Origin: Sphingobacterium micropteri
Lineage (GTDB): Bacteria > Bacteroidota > Bacteroidia > Sphingobacteriales > Sphingobacteriaceae
DNA: 64,000 bases
NCBI RefSeq assembly: GCF_014692515.1
Contig: NZ_JACOIK010000006.1
Span: forward strand, 1-64,000
Direction of reading: 5' to 3'
This document shows, one piece after another, positions 1 through 7,943 of this stretch. Positions within the stretch are counted from its first letter, which is position 1, and the number at the start of each line of letters is the position of its first letter. The translations under genes were made by a program, and so were the position numbers. The notes below the pieces were generated by a model that saw nothing but the letters and a program-made list of their open reading frames with translations, was not told the DNA's origin and did no database searches.

Positions 1-104
1 CAAAAATTACATCGAAATGCTGTATGAAAGAATCATTGTGTAACTTTGCTTTAGCAAAAAATAGAATAACAGTAAATATTATCAAGAACTAACCGATAAA
101 GCTG

Positions 105-350
105 TCAAGTTTTTTTAGGAAGGTACAGAATATGGATACAGAGCCTGTGGCTGGACGCCGATTCCCCTGAACAACCGCTTTTGCACGGCCTCCGTGATGC
201 CGGTACAGTCTGCATACGCGCAAAGTTGTCCGACATAGCCCTATTGATGGTCATCATCCGCTTAAAGTTGTCTGTCACGCTGTTCATGTTGTCCATCAGA
301 CCGCTTATGTTGTGCGCCGTCCGGTCAAAGTACTTCGTCGCTGTGCTCAT
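105..350 (-). other. Short ORF or gene remnant of unknown function
   Basis: An 81-residue reading frame. Its first ~52 residues are polar and helical-looking, with repeated Met/Asn/Asp residues (pattern like MDNMNSV), as in coiled-coil segments of mobilization or phage proteins. The last ~30 residues (Cys/Ser/Arg-rich) look like random out-of-frame translation, which suggests a truncated 3' end. No family is recognised. It lies beside a truncated HTH gene, so this window edge may be the scar of a lost element. It could equally be a chance frame. Confidence 0.2.
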
Positions 351-462
351 GTTGTTGTGCGGAATGCAAACAAAACAACTAAAAAGTTCTCGGAATTCGT
401 TTTCCGGAGGGGTATTTCATGTTACGTTTTGTCTATACTTCTGCCACCCACATCTTATTTCC

Positions 463-570
463 GTTGGTAAGAATATTAGGGAAGCTAGAAAGAAAAAAAA
501 ATGGTCGCAGGACGATCTAGCAAGTCGATGCGAGACTCTGGGTACCAATGTATCAACGATTGTTAAATAG
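463..570 (+). pseudogene. Truncated XRE-family HTH regulator fragment
   Basis: Thirty-five codons from about V-G-K-N-I-R-E-A-R read like the first helices of an XRE/Cro-type HTH domain, including the typical W-S-Q-x-x-L-A signature (SQDDLA). The frame stops at TAG right after the recognition-helix region (TNVSTIVK), so the last helices of the roughly 60-residue domain are missing. No in-frame ATG lies close upstream. It is best read as a decayed gene or a piece left by recombination. The identification rests on the SQ-x-x-LA motif and spacing only. Confidence 0.45.
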
Positions 571-596
571 AGGAATAATATACAATTATATAAAGC

Positions 597-633
597 AAGA
601 AAGCCGAACAAAATGAAAATGTTCGGCTTTCTT
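597..633. terminator. Bidirectional intrinsic terminator
   Basis: A perfect 13-bp inverted repeat, AAGAAAGCCGAAC / GTTCGGCTTTCTT, with an 11-nt loop, is followed by T-rich sequence on the plus strand. On the minus strand the stem begins with A-rich sequence that gives a U-rich tail. It separates the HTH fragment from the convergent nuclease gene, whose stop lies at 657. Confidence 0.85.
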
Positions 634-656
634 TATTATTAATCTTTTAGCAGAGG

Positions 657-1580
657 TTATTTCAGCTTTTCGACTTGCTCAACGGTAAGTCCTAAATCTT
701 CGGCTATATCTTCTACAGGAAGCCCCCTCTTCTTTAAATTCAACGCATATTTGAGTTTTTCCGTCTCAGCTTTGGCGCGTTCTTCCAGGCGACCTTTCTC
801 TATCCCTTCTGCAATCCCTTGCTCTATTCCTTCTTGACGTCCCTGCTTAATTGCGGTAAGACGGACACTTTCCGCATCCCGCTTGTTCTTTAGACTTGAC
901 TCGTATAATTTCATCTCCAATTCCGTTAAACTTGCTACCTTTCCGATATCAAATATAAGCCCAAATACCCGATTATCCAAAAATTTCGGCATTTCATCCA
1001 GTTCCTCTATGTGTCTGAATATATACAGCCACATATCCATATAGCTCTTGATATCAGCCTGTTTCTTGTTAAAATTCGGCAATACCAGCATTTTGTAACC
1101 GAGCTTCTCGTAAAATACTGATCCGTAAACCTTATCGCACAAGGCCACATCGTAATAATACTGTCCGGATACAGACCGGTCCAGAACAAAGTTCAGTATA
1201 CCGATGAAGTAAACTTCCGGCAACTCATATGTATTGCCTTTGTGGCCACGCGGAACGAGCTTGTTGATCAGGCGGGAGGTATAATACACAGTCCGATCCT
1301 TGAAAAACTCCTGTGACAACTGCTGCATCTCGATAATGAGGTGACTGCCATCTTCACTGGTACAGTACAAATCGAAAACAACCTTGCGATCGGCCTCTTG
1401 CGTACCATTGTGCTCAGCAGGACGGTATTCGAGATCTTTGATGACCTTCTCCCCTTCAAAAAGGCCGTTAAGAAAATTGATGAGATTTGGCTTTCCACCA
1501 TCCGGTCCGAAATATAGCTTCATACCGAAGTCGGTACACATATCTACATACTTACCCAGAAAATTTTTGTTCTTTTTCAT
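657..1580 (-). CDS. Rpn/PDDEXK-family nuclease (putative transposase-like)
   Basis: A 307-residue protein of the Rpn (recombination-promoting nuclease) / PDDEXK_2 superfamily common in Bacteroidota. The nuclease core shows D70 in VVFDLYC and the E84-x-Q86 motif in IIEMQ, the usual catalytic layout of this family. A hydrophobic core (about residues 125-220) and a charged C-terminal repeat follow, with RQEGIEQGIAEGIEKG-type heptads (about 245-265). The end (about 280-307) is an HTH-like segment, LPVEDIAEDLGLTVEQVEKL. Families of this type are known or presumed DNA endonucleases tied to recombination. The gene stands alone with a minus-strand TATCTTTA promoter element at 1605-1612. Full length suggests it is intact. 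The in vivo role is unknown. Confidence 0.8.
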   Translation of the reverse strand: MKKNKNFLGKYVDMCTDFGMKLYFGPDGGKPNLINFLNGLFEGEKVIKDLEYRPAEHNGTQEADRKVVFDLYCTSEDGSHLIIEMQQLSQEFFKDRTVYYTSRLINKLVPRGHKGNTYELPEVYFIGILNFVLDRSVSGQYYYDVALCDKVYGSVFYEKLGYKMLVLPNFNKKQADIKSYMDMWLYIFRHIEELDEMPKFLDNRVFGLIFDIGKVASLTELEMKLYESSLKNKRDAESVRLTAIKQGRQEGIEQGIAEGIEKGRLEERAKAETEKLKYALNLKKRGLPVEDIAEDLGLTVEQVEKLK

Positions 1581-1604
1581 AACACTTACAATTGGATTCT
1601 GCTG

Positions 1605-1612
1605 TAAAGATA
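1605..1612 (-). promoter_or_regulatory. Candidate -7 promoter element of the PDDEXK gene
   Basis: On the minus strand this reads TATCTTTA, one mismatch from the Bacteroidota TAnnTTTG element, 25 bases before the ATG at 1580. No clear -33 TTTG is present. Confidence 0.35.
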
Positions 1613-1892
1613 AAAAAGAATCTAATAAAAACTAAAAATATTAGCTTTCAGCGCTTCGCGGTTAATAATTGGATGAAGTTGGAATACGCGAAGTCGACTC
1701 TAAACGCATTTCGATTTCTGGTAGTCTATAGAAGCCACGAACCTCCTTAATAGGCCACTTCGTTGCCCTTGCAACTCCCCCATCAGATCAAAGATAATCG
1801 TACGATCCGAGCGCACGATCCCTATCGTGTTAACCCATATTAAGCGTTCATTTTCCGAATTTGAATGTTTATTTTCCGAATGCGTCATTTTC
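1613..1892. other. Intergenic region without a supportable gene
   Basis: About 280 bases between the nuclease gene and the receptor promoter. A 62-codon minus-strand frame (1700-1888) has no recognisable domain, and I do not call it. The only structure seen is a direct repeat ATTTTCCGAAT at 1850-1860 and 1871-1881, 21 bases apart, just upstream of the receptor promoter. Confidence 0.5.
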
Positions 1893-1895
1893 TTA

Positions 1896-1943
1896 TTTAG
1901 AATAAATCTATATTTGCAGCGAATTATTTAGACCGGTTCTAAA
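1896..1943 (+). promoter_or_regulatory. Promoter and paired TTTAGA-N5-TCTAWA operators of the TonB receptor gene
   Basis: A TATATTTG element (1909-1916) matches the Bacteroidota TAnnTTTG consensus. Two inverted repeats of the same design flank it: TTTAGA-ataaa-TCTATA at 1896-1912 (overlapping the promoter element) and TTTAGA-ccggt-TCTAAA at 1927-1943, ending directly at the ATG. Both sit inside a shared 9-mer TTATTTAGA, exactly 31 bases apart (about three helical turns). This is the geometry expected for cooperative repression by a dimeric regulator. The iron-uptake context suggests a DtxR- or Fur-type metalloregulator (inference); none is encoded in this window. Confidence 0.65.
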
Positions 1944-4382
1944 ATGAAGTTAAGAGAATTCATACCATATACATTAATCTGCTTATTAACCTCGTTATCC
2001 ATTGCTGTATTTGGACAACAAAGTGTTGTAAAGGGAAAAGTCCATATAGAATCCGGAGAGCCAGTTAGCCATGCTACGATACGGGTGAAGGGTACGGATA
2101 TCAGCAGTATGTCCGATAAAGAAGGACGTTATTCCTTAAACAACGTGCCTTATGGTAGTCAGGAAATACAAGTGACGGCTATCGAGATTAAACCGACAAC
2201 TGTTCGGCTAAAAGTAGATAAACCCACACATAATTTTTCTATTGCGGTATCGGCAACCGGCGACGTAGCGCTAGAAGGTGTGGAAGTGAGCCGTATGACG
2301 GAAAAGAAACAAATGGAAACGAGTGGTTTTGCTGTTGCAGTTATTGAAACCAAGGAAGCTTCTCTTAGAAATCTCACGACAAATGAGTTGTTAGATCGTG
2401 CCGTCGGTGTGCGGGTGCGGCAGAATGGAGGAATTGGATCTCAAATAGAGTACAATCTGAACGGTATGTCAGGTAGTGCTGTCGGAATATTCTTGGATGG
2501 AACGCCCATATCGACCTTTGGATCTTCGTTTAATTTAAATAATATTCCCCCGGCAATGATCGAGCGTATAGAAGTCTATAAAGGTGTATTGCCATCGCAT
2601 TTGACGGGAGACTATGTGGGAGGAGCCATTAATGTCATCATGAAAAAAGATGCCTCAGCTAATAATATCACAGCGGCAATTTCTTATGGATCCTTTAATA
2701 CATTTCAGTCCGATTTAAGCGCTCTTTATAGGGATCAAAAAACGGGATTTACGTCCAGGGTTTCTGGTTTTTATACTTATACAGATAATAATTATGAGAT
2801 GTGGGGGAAGTTCGCTATGAAAACGGAGAATGATTTAACCTTGACGAGATATAACAGATTTAAGCGGTTCAATAATATGTATAAATCTGTTGGGGGGCGC
2901 TTTGAGCTTGGTTTCACGGACGTGAAATGGGCTGATCAGTTTTTTCTGGGATACAACATATCAGATACCTACCGAGATATCCCTCATGGAACAACTATGG
3001 CGCAACCATACGTAGGAAGATTTAATGAATATCAAGCTCATGTGTTTAGTTTGAACTATAATAAGGCAAATTTGCTTATAGATGGATTGGCACTGAATGT
3101 GAATGCAGTTTACAGCAACAGAAACACCTATTTACAAGATACGGCGAGAACGATGTATAACTGGGATGGAACCCCTATGACGCGGATATTTAATGGCGTA
3201 CCTACACCTTGGGTTAAAAGGTCTGGTCAGGGACAGCAAGGAGATGCAACTATTACTAACATAGATCGAAAGATCGTAAATGCTCGTACGAATCTATCAT
3301 ATACTATCGCACGAAAACATCGTTTATCGGTGAATCACAATCTAAATACGGCGCGTCTTGATGGCGAAGATTTGATAAACCCTAATGCGGCTATAAATTT
3401 GACAAATGATCGTAGGACAACAACCAATATTTTTGGATTTAATTATGAAGCACAAACGTTTGGGGATAAATTGAGAACGAACTTGTTAGCCAAATATACA
3501 ATTAATAGCAATCAGTATAATAATCGAGGTCAGGTGACCACATTAACGAACAGTAATCCTGGCTATGGTGCTACGGTTTCTTATAATGTAGTCCCTAAAT
3601 TATACGTAATTGCTTCTACCGAGAATTCATTTATTTCTCCTAGAGATGAACAGATATTTGGAAGCCCCGAGAACAACATATTAGAAAATCTAGACTTGAA
3701 ACCCGAACGAAATGTAAATTACAATGTGGGATTTAGGTACGTGGCTTTAGAGGGAGAGAATAATAGGTTGGCTCTATATACCAGTGCCTTTTGGAGGAAT
3801 GGGTATGATAAGATAGTGGTACAACCGGTCGATTCGGTAATTGTAGGGCGCGAAAGTGATGCTAATATAGAGACATCAAAGTTCATCAACTTGGGAAGAA
3901 CACAATCTAGAGGTTTTGAAGCGGAAATCACGTATGTGTATAAAAATAAGTTGAACGTACTATTTAACCTTTCCAGATTTAACTCGCTGATGAAGGTGGA
4001 ATTTGATAAAAATGGAGCGCCATATCGGTTTTATAACATGCAACTACCCAATGAACCCTATTTCATGTTCAACTCAAGTTTGCAATATCGGATAGACAAT
4101 CTCATTCAGAGAAAATCAACTTTTAATGTGTTTTATAGTTCTGGTTATGTAGCTCCTTTCCAAACAGTTTGGATTGATTCCGATGGGTGGTTTACCACGC
4201 CGACGCAATTTTATCATGACATAGGTGGGAGTTACCGCACACCGAATGGTCGAATAATAGTTAGTTTGGACTTAAAAAATATTACCAACGCGGAGGTGTA
4301 CGATAATTTTGGCGTCCAAAAACCGGGGCGTGGTGTATATCTAAAATTGAATTATATGATTAATAATTTCAACCGAAAGTAG
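1944..4382 (+). CDS. TonB-dependent outer-membrane receptor (XusA-like, probable ferric siderophore importer)
   Basis: An 812-residue outer-membrane receptor. A signal peptide (about 1-24, ending AVFGQQ) is followed by a CarboxypepD_reg-like beta-sandwich (about 28-110), a plug domain (about 125-235, with IERIEVYKGVLPS and GGAINVI motifs typical of the TonB plug) and a 22-strand barrel to the C-terminus. The length (about 800) and the absence of a SusC-type N-terminus point to the siderophore/heme receptor class rather than SusC. The next gene is a DUF4374 lipoprotein, the XusB family. In Bacteroides thetaiotaomicron XusA-XusB-XusC import xenosiderophores such as enterobactin, so the same role is inferred here. 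The ATG follows the second operator copy directly. The exact ligand cannot be read from sequence. Confidence 0.85.
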   Translation: MKLREFIPYTLICLLTSLSIAVFGQQSVVKGKVHIESGEPVSHATIRVKGTDISSMSDKEGRYSLNNVPYGSQEIQVTAIEIKPTTVRLKVDKPTHNFSIAVSATGDVALEGVEVSRMTEKKQMETSGFAVAVIETKEASLRNLTTNELLDRAVGVRVRQNGGIGSQIEYNLNGMSGSAVGIFLDGTPISTFGSSFNLNNIPPAMIERIEVYKGVLPSHLTGDYVGGAINVIMKKDASANNITAAISYGSFNTFQSDLSALYRDQKTGFTSRVSGFYTYTDNNYEMWGKFAMKTENDLTLTRYNRFKRFNNMYKSVGGRFELGFTDVKWADQFFLGYNISDTYRDIPHGTTMAQPYVGRFNEYQAHVFSLNYNKANLLIDGLALNVNAVYSNRNTYLQDTARTMYNWDGTPMTRIFNGVPTPWVKRSGQGQQGDATITNIDRKIVNARTNLSYTIARKHRLSVNHNLNTARLDGEDLINPNAAINLTNDRRTTTNIFGFNYEAQTFGDKLRTNLLAKYTINSNQYNNRGQVTTLTNSNPGYGATVSYNVVPKLYVIASTENSFISPRDEQIFGSPENNILENLDLKPERNVNYNVGFRYVALEGENNRLALYTSAFWRNGYDKIVVQPVDSVIVGRESDANIETSKFINLGRTQSRGFEAEITYVYKNKLNVLFNLSRFNSLMKVEFDKNGAPYRFYNMQLPNEPYFMFNSSLQYRIDNLIQRKSTFNVFYSSGYVAPFQTVWIDSDGWFTTPTQFYHDIGGSYRTPNGRIIVSLDLKNITNAEVYDNFGVQKPGRGVYLKLNYMINNFNRK

Positions 4383-4405
4383 TCACAATAAATTTATATA
4401 TAACA

Positions 4406-5800
4406 ATGAATAAAAAATTACTAAAATCCGTATTATTCGGTTCGGCTATTGTACTAGGTACCCTAGCATCCTGTGAAAAAAACGGTGGACCAAATGATTC
4501 TACTGATGCTGCTTCTGGGCCGGATAACAGTCCGAGAAAATATGTGACATTGACCGCAGCCTTTCCGGATTCAGAAACTAATACTGCAGGTAATGGAGGA
4601 ACACTGGGGTATGCTCTAACGCTGGAAGAAGCAGGTGATGCTTCAAAAGAATTGGATATCTACGCAAATGGATACGGACTTCGGTCTCAAAGAACGGCAC
4701 GTGTACAAGGATCCGTTAATGGGAATTTTTTGTACAATATACAATATACGGGTGTCAACGGAGGGATCTTTAATAAATACAGAGTCTTAGGTGGTAAGGA
4801 GTTTGAGGATACCAAAGAAGAGTTGAATGTTTCGGGAGTTTTAAGTACATCTCCACGCTGGGTAAAAGCTGCAGAAGGTATTGGTGTTGGTGTGAAGCTT
4901 GAAGGTGCGTCGGCACCTATTGATCCTGCGAAAGTAGAAGCAGGTACGCAAACGTATGAGTATGTAAGAGGAACGGTCAACATTGCGATCATTGATTTAG
5001 ATAACCCACGTGTACCTAACACGACCGAATTTGAATTCCCATTTACACAAGCAGAAAAAGAAGCGGGATATTCCGTAGGCCGTGTAGATGTTCCTGTTAT
5101 AAACGGGGATAAAATTTATATCGGATGTGCACTTAGTAAGGTTGACCCTACAAAAGCTCCTGTAAAAACGACGAACAGACAGGGGGAAACTGTATGGTCC
5201 TGGTCTAATGACGCGGCAAATATCAAAGGTACCGTGACACTGGTTGTTGATTATCCTTCTTTAGCCAATCCAAAATTAATTTGGTCTACACAAAGTAAAT
5301 CATCTAATAATAGCTACCGAACAATGACCCAGTATGTTGGTGCTGATGGAAATGTATACCAAGCAACTGCTACATCCGGATCACAAATTTTGCGTATAAA
5401 CAAATCGACAAGTGACTATGACAATTCATACAATTTTGATCTTAAAACAGCACTGGCTACTTCAAATCCGGTCGCTATAAAAGCGTGGACATATATCAAT
5501 GATGGTATCGGTATAGTTTTGTATACGGAGTCAGGTATTGAAGGTGGATATGTTGCGCTTGTGGACTTAAACGCGAAAACAGCGACAAAATTAACTACGG
5601 ACATTCAGTCTGACGTTGACTTCTCCACAACTTTTGGTCAGTTCCAAAATATTGGTATTGCAGGCGATAATGTGTACTTGCCATTGACCCCTTCAGGTAA
5701 AGATGGAAATGTTTATGTTATTAATTGGAAAAATAAAACAGTTACTAAAGGAATTAAATTAAAAGGACAGGCAGGAAGTCACTATATCGGGTCTTATTAA
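4406..5800 (+). CDS. DUF4374 surface lipoprotein (XusB-like siderophore-binding protein)
   Basis: A 464-residue protein with a lipoprotein signal (LGTLASC, lipidated Cys at residue 23) and a beta-propeller-like body matching DUF4374: repeated short strands such as DGNVYQATATSG, GDNVYLPLTPSG and GNVYVINWKNK. The family prototype, BT2064/XusB, is a surface-exposed lipoprotein that binds ferric xenosiderophores and hands them to the partner receptor. The start lies 23 bases after the receptor stop, so the two genes are co-transcribed. A strong terminator follows at 5831-5865, ending this two-gene unit. The siderophore role is inferred from family and context. Confidence 0.85.
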   Translation: MNKKLLKSVLFGSAIVLGTLASCEKNGGPNDSTDAASGPDNSPRKYVTLTAAFPDSETNTAGNGGTLGYALTLEEAGDASKELDIYANGYGLRSQRTARVQGSVNGNFLYNIQYTGVNGGIFNKYRVLGGKEFEDTKEELNVSGVLSTSPRWVKAAEGIGVGVKLEGASAPIDPAKVEAGTQTYEYVRGTVNIAIIDLDNPRVPNTTEFEFPFTQAEKEAGYSVGRVDVPVINGDKIYIGCALSKVDPTKAPVKTTNRQGETVWSWSNDAANIKGTVTLVVDYPSLANPKLIWSTQSKSSNNSYRTMTQYVGADGNVYQATATSGSQILRINKSTSDYDNSYNFDLKTALATSNPVAIKAWTYINDGIGIVLYTESGIEGGYVALVDLNAKTATKLTTDIQSDVDFSTTFGQFQNIGIAGDNVYLPLTPSGKDGNVYVINWKNKTVTKGIKLKGQAGSHYIGSY

Positions 5801-5830
5801 TCATCAAAGATTATAGATATTTATAAAATA

Positions 5831-5865
5831 AAATCAGGTGAGGTAGCAAATACCTTACCTGATTT
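5831..5865 (+). terminator. Intrinsic terminator after the receptor/lipoprotein unit
   Basis: A 15-bp stem, AAATCAGGTGAGGTA / TACCTTACCTGATTT (one G-T pair), with loop GCAAA and a short T run. Confidence 0.85.
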
Positions 5866-5893
5866 TGACGTAAAATAGATTACCATAACTTTA
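5864..5893 (+). promoter_or_regulatory. Candidate promoter of the ankyrin-DUF2271-PepSY-ApbE unit
   Basis: TTTG at 5864-5867, then 18 bases, then TAACTTTA at 5886-5893: close to the Bacteroidota consensus TTTG-N19-TAnnTTTG. It starts inside the tail of the preceding terminator and lies 33 bases before the ankyrin gene ATG. Confidence 0.5.
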
Positions 5894-5926
5894 CTGTTCA
5901 TTCAGAAAAAAACAAAATTCCGTACA

Positions 5927-7444
5927 ATGAAAAAAATATTTCTCGCATCACTTTTACTTGCATCCGTATATGCTACGGCACAGCAACGTGAAACCAATAC
6001 CTTGATGGATGCTGATTTTTGGAAAAGCAAACCAACGATAGAGCAGGTAAAAGCAGAAATTGCTAAGGGTCATAGCCCGTCGCAGCCGAATGCTGCTTCT
6101 TGGGATCCAACAGCAAGAGCCATCCTCAATGATGCACCTTTGGAAACCATCAAGTTTATGGTGGAACAAGAAGGTAATGGTGTCGCAAAAAAGACACACC
6201 ATAGTGCTTCCTACTTACATTGGGCGGCAGGAACAGGAAATGCAGACTTAGTTGCTTACTTAATCGAAAAAGGTTCGGATATACATTTAAGCGACAGTCA
6301 CGGGCGTGCTGTTATTGTAAATGCTGCAGTAAGCGCATCGGAAAACTTCGATGTGTTGGATGCCCTGTTCAAAGCTGGTGTAGACCCAAAGCAGCGGTTT
6401 GAAGATGGTGCTACATTGTTACTACTAGGTGTTTCCACAGATAATGATCTTTCTAAATCAGATTATTTCGTATCTAAAGGTCTGTCATACAATGATACCG
6501 ATGAATATGGAAGTACAGCTACTGATTATGCCGCAAAGCTGGGTAACAAGGCGTTGATGCTAAAATTAATCGCTAAAGGAATACAGCCAACAAATCGAGC
6601 CCTTTTCTTTGCAACACAGGGTTCCAGGATGTCTCAAAATGGCATCGAGACCTACCAATACCTCGTTGAAGAACTGAAATTAGACCCCCAAGCCATTAAT
6701 CCGAAGGATGGTGCCACAATCTTGCATACATTGGTGCGACGGCCAAATGCTGAAGTTATCAACTATTTCTTAGCAAAAGGTGTCGATGTCAATAAGAAAG
6801 ATCACGAAGGTAATACCGTGCTAATCAATGCTGCCGGTGGCAGAGACGCGGCGTTATTAACCACATTGATCGCAAAAACGACAGACATCAATGCTGCTAA
6901 CGTAAAAGGTGAATCGGCATTGACCAAGGCAGTTGAGACGGGTTCGGCAGAAACCGTAGATTTATTGTTGAAAAACGGAGCAGATATCAATGTAACCGAT
7001 AAGGATGGTCATAACTTGGCTTACTATTGGTTCAATTCATTTAGAGAAGGCAGACCGGGCGGACCTATGGGGGGAGCTCCAGCTCAACCGCAGACAGATG
7101 ATTTTGCTGAAAAACTAGCGGTATTAAAAAGCAATGGTCTTGACGTAACAGTTCCACAAGGAGACGGAAGTTCGCTGTTCCATTTGGCCGTTGCCAAAGA
7201 AAATGCTAACCTTGTCAAAAAGGCAGCTGAATTGGGTGCAGATATAAATGCACAGGATAGTGAAGGTACGACAGCCTTACATAAAGCGGCATTAATTGCG
7301 AAGGATGATCAAATCCTAAAAGAGTTGGTTGCTTTGGGTGCAAAAAAAGACCTGACAACCGAATTCGACGAGACTGCTTTTGATCTGGCGCAAGAAAATG
7401 ACTTTTTGAAAAGTAATAACATTGCCATTGATTTCTTAAAATAA
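5927..7444 (+). CDS. Exported ankyrin-repeat protein
   Basis: A 505-residue protein with a cleavable signal peptide (about 1-18, [20 protein letters not shown]) and about ten ankyrin repeats: [53 protein letters not shown] and [13 protein letters not shown] linker rich in Gly/Pro (about 365-380) interrupts the array. Ankyrin repeats are binding scaffolds, and the signal peptide places this one in the periplasm or outer-membrane space. The gene lies four bases before the DUF2271 gene and within a unit with PepSY and ApbE genes. It therefore probably scaffolds or stabilises that redox complex, or binds the imported chelate; this is inference. I do not know a characterised homologue. Confidence 0.8.
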   Translation: MKKIFLASLLLASVYATAQQRETNTLMDADFWKSKPTIEQVKAEIAKGHSPSQPNAASWDPTARAILNDAPLETIKFMVEQEGNGVAKKTHHSASYLHWAAGTGNADLVAYLIEKGSDIHLSDSHGRAVIVNAAVSASENFDVLDALFKAGVDPKQRFEDGATLLLLGVSTDNDLSKSDYFVSKGLSYNDTDEYGSTATDYAAKLGNKALMLKLIAKGIQPTNRALFFATQGSRMSQNGIETYQYLVEELKLDPQAINPKDGATILHTLVRRPNAEVINYFLAKGVDVNKKDHEGNTVLINAAGGRDAALLTTLIAKTTDINAANVKGESALTKAVETGSAETVDLLLKNGADINVTDKDGHNLAYYWFNSFREGRPGGPMGGAPAQPQTDDFAEKLAVLKSNGLDVTVPQGDGSSLFHLAVAKENANLVKKAAELGADINAQDSEGTTALHKAALIAKDDQILKELVALGAKKDLTTEFDETAFDLAQENDFLKSNNIAIDFLK

Positions 7445-7448
7445 GAAG

Positions 7449-7934
7449 ATGAAAGTATACATAAAGTTTATCGTAGTAATCTGTAGTTTGTTTTTATTTA
7501 CCAATTCGTCTTTTGCCCAAACGAGCAAATACAAATGCATGATCCAAATGGTTGGTTACCAAGGAGAGAAAGCCTATGTCATTATTTCGTTGATTAATCC
7601 CAAAGGTGAATACGAAAAGACCCTTTCTGTACTTGGACCAGACAAGCAATGGTTCAATACGTTAAAGGAATGGTATAAATTTCAAACGAAGACCAAAGAG
7701 AAAATTAGTGCGGTGACCGGTGCTTCGGTGGGCGGTGGCGACCGTGCCGTGCGTACTATCGAAATAGATGATTCCAAATTGAATAAAGGGTATAAATTAC
7801 GCTTTGAGTCGGCGGTAGAAGAGCAAAAATACCACTTAAAAGATGTAGAGCTTGCCGTAACACCCCAAGGATTGGTAGAACGTACGGAAGGTATGGGATA
7901 TATCCGTTTTGTGAAACTAAGCAAAGTTCAGTAG
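7449..7934 (+). CDS. DUF2271 periplasmic protein, candidate ApbE flavinylation substrate
   Basis: A 161-residue protein with signal peptide (about 1-23, ending SSFAQ) and a single compact domain of the DUF2271 type: W-F-N-T-L-K-E-W-Y-K-F-Q near 68-79, then AVTGASVGGGD at 88-98, then a beta-rich C-terminus (YHLKDVELAVTPQG). The T90-G91-A92-S93 segment resembles the S/T-G-A-T/S acceptor motif to which ApbE joins FMN (for example SGAT in NqrC/RnfG-type proteins). The gene sits nine bases before the PepSY electron-transfer protein and shares the unit with apbE. I infer a flavinylated periplasmic electron carrier. The flavinylation itself is not proven by sequence. Confidence 0.75.
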   Translation: MKVYIKFIVVICSLFLFTNSSFAQTSKYKCMIQMVGYQGEKAYVIISLINPKGEYEKTLSVLGPDKQWFNTLKEWYKFQTKTKEKISAVTGASVGGGDRAVRTIEIDDSKLNKGYKLRFESAVEEQKYHLKDVELAVTPQGLVERTEGMGYIRFVKLSKVQ

Positions 7935-7943
7935 ACTAAGAAA

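Noticed and set aside
1700-1888. 62-codon minus-strand reading frame before the receptor gene
   Set aside because: No recognisable domain or promoter; it covers the repeat region upstream of the receptor promoter. Probably chance.
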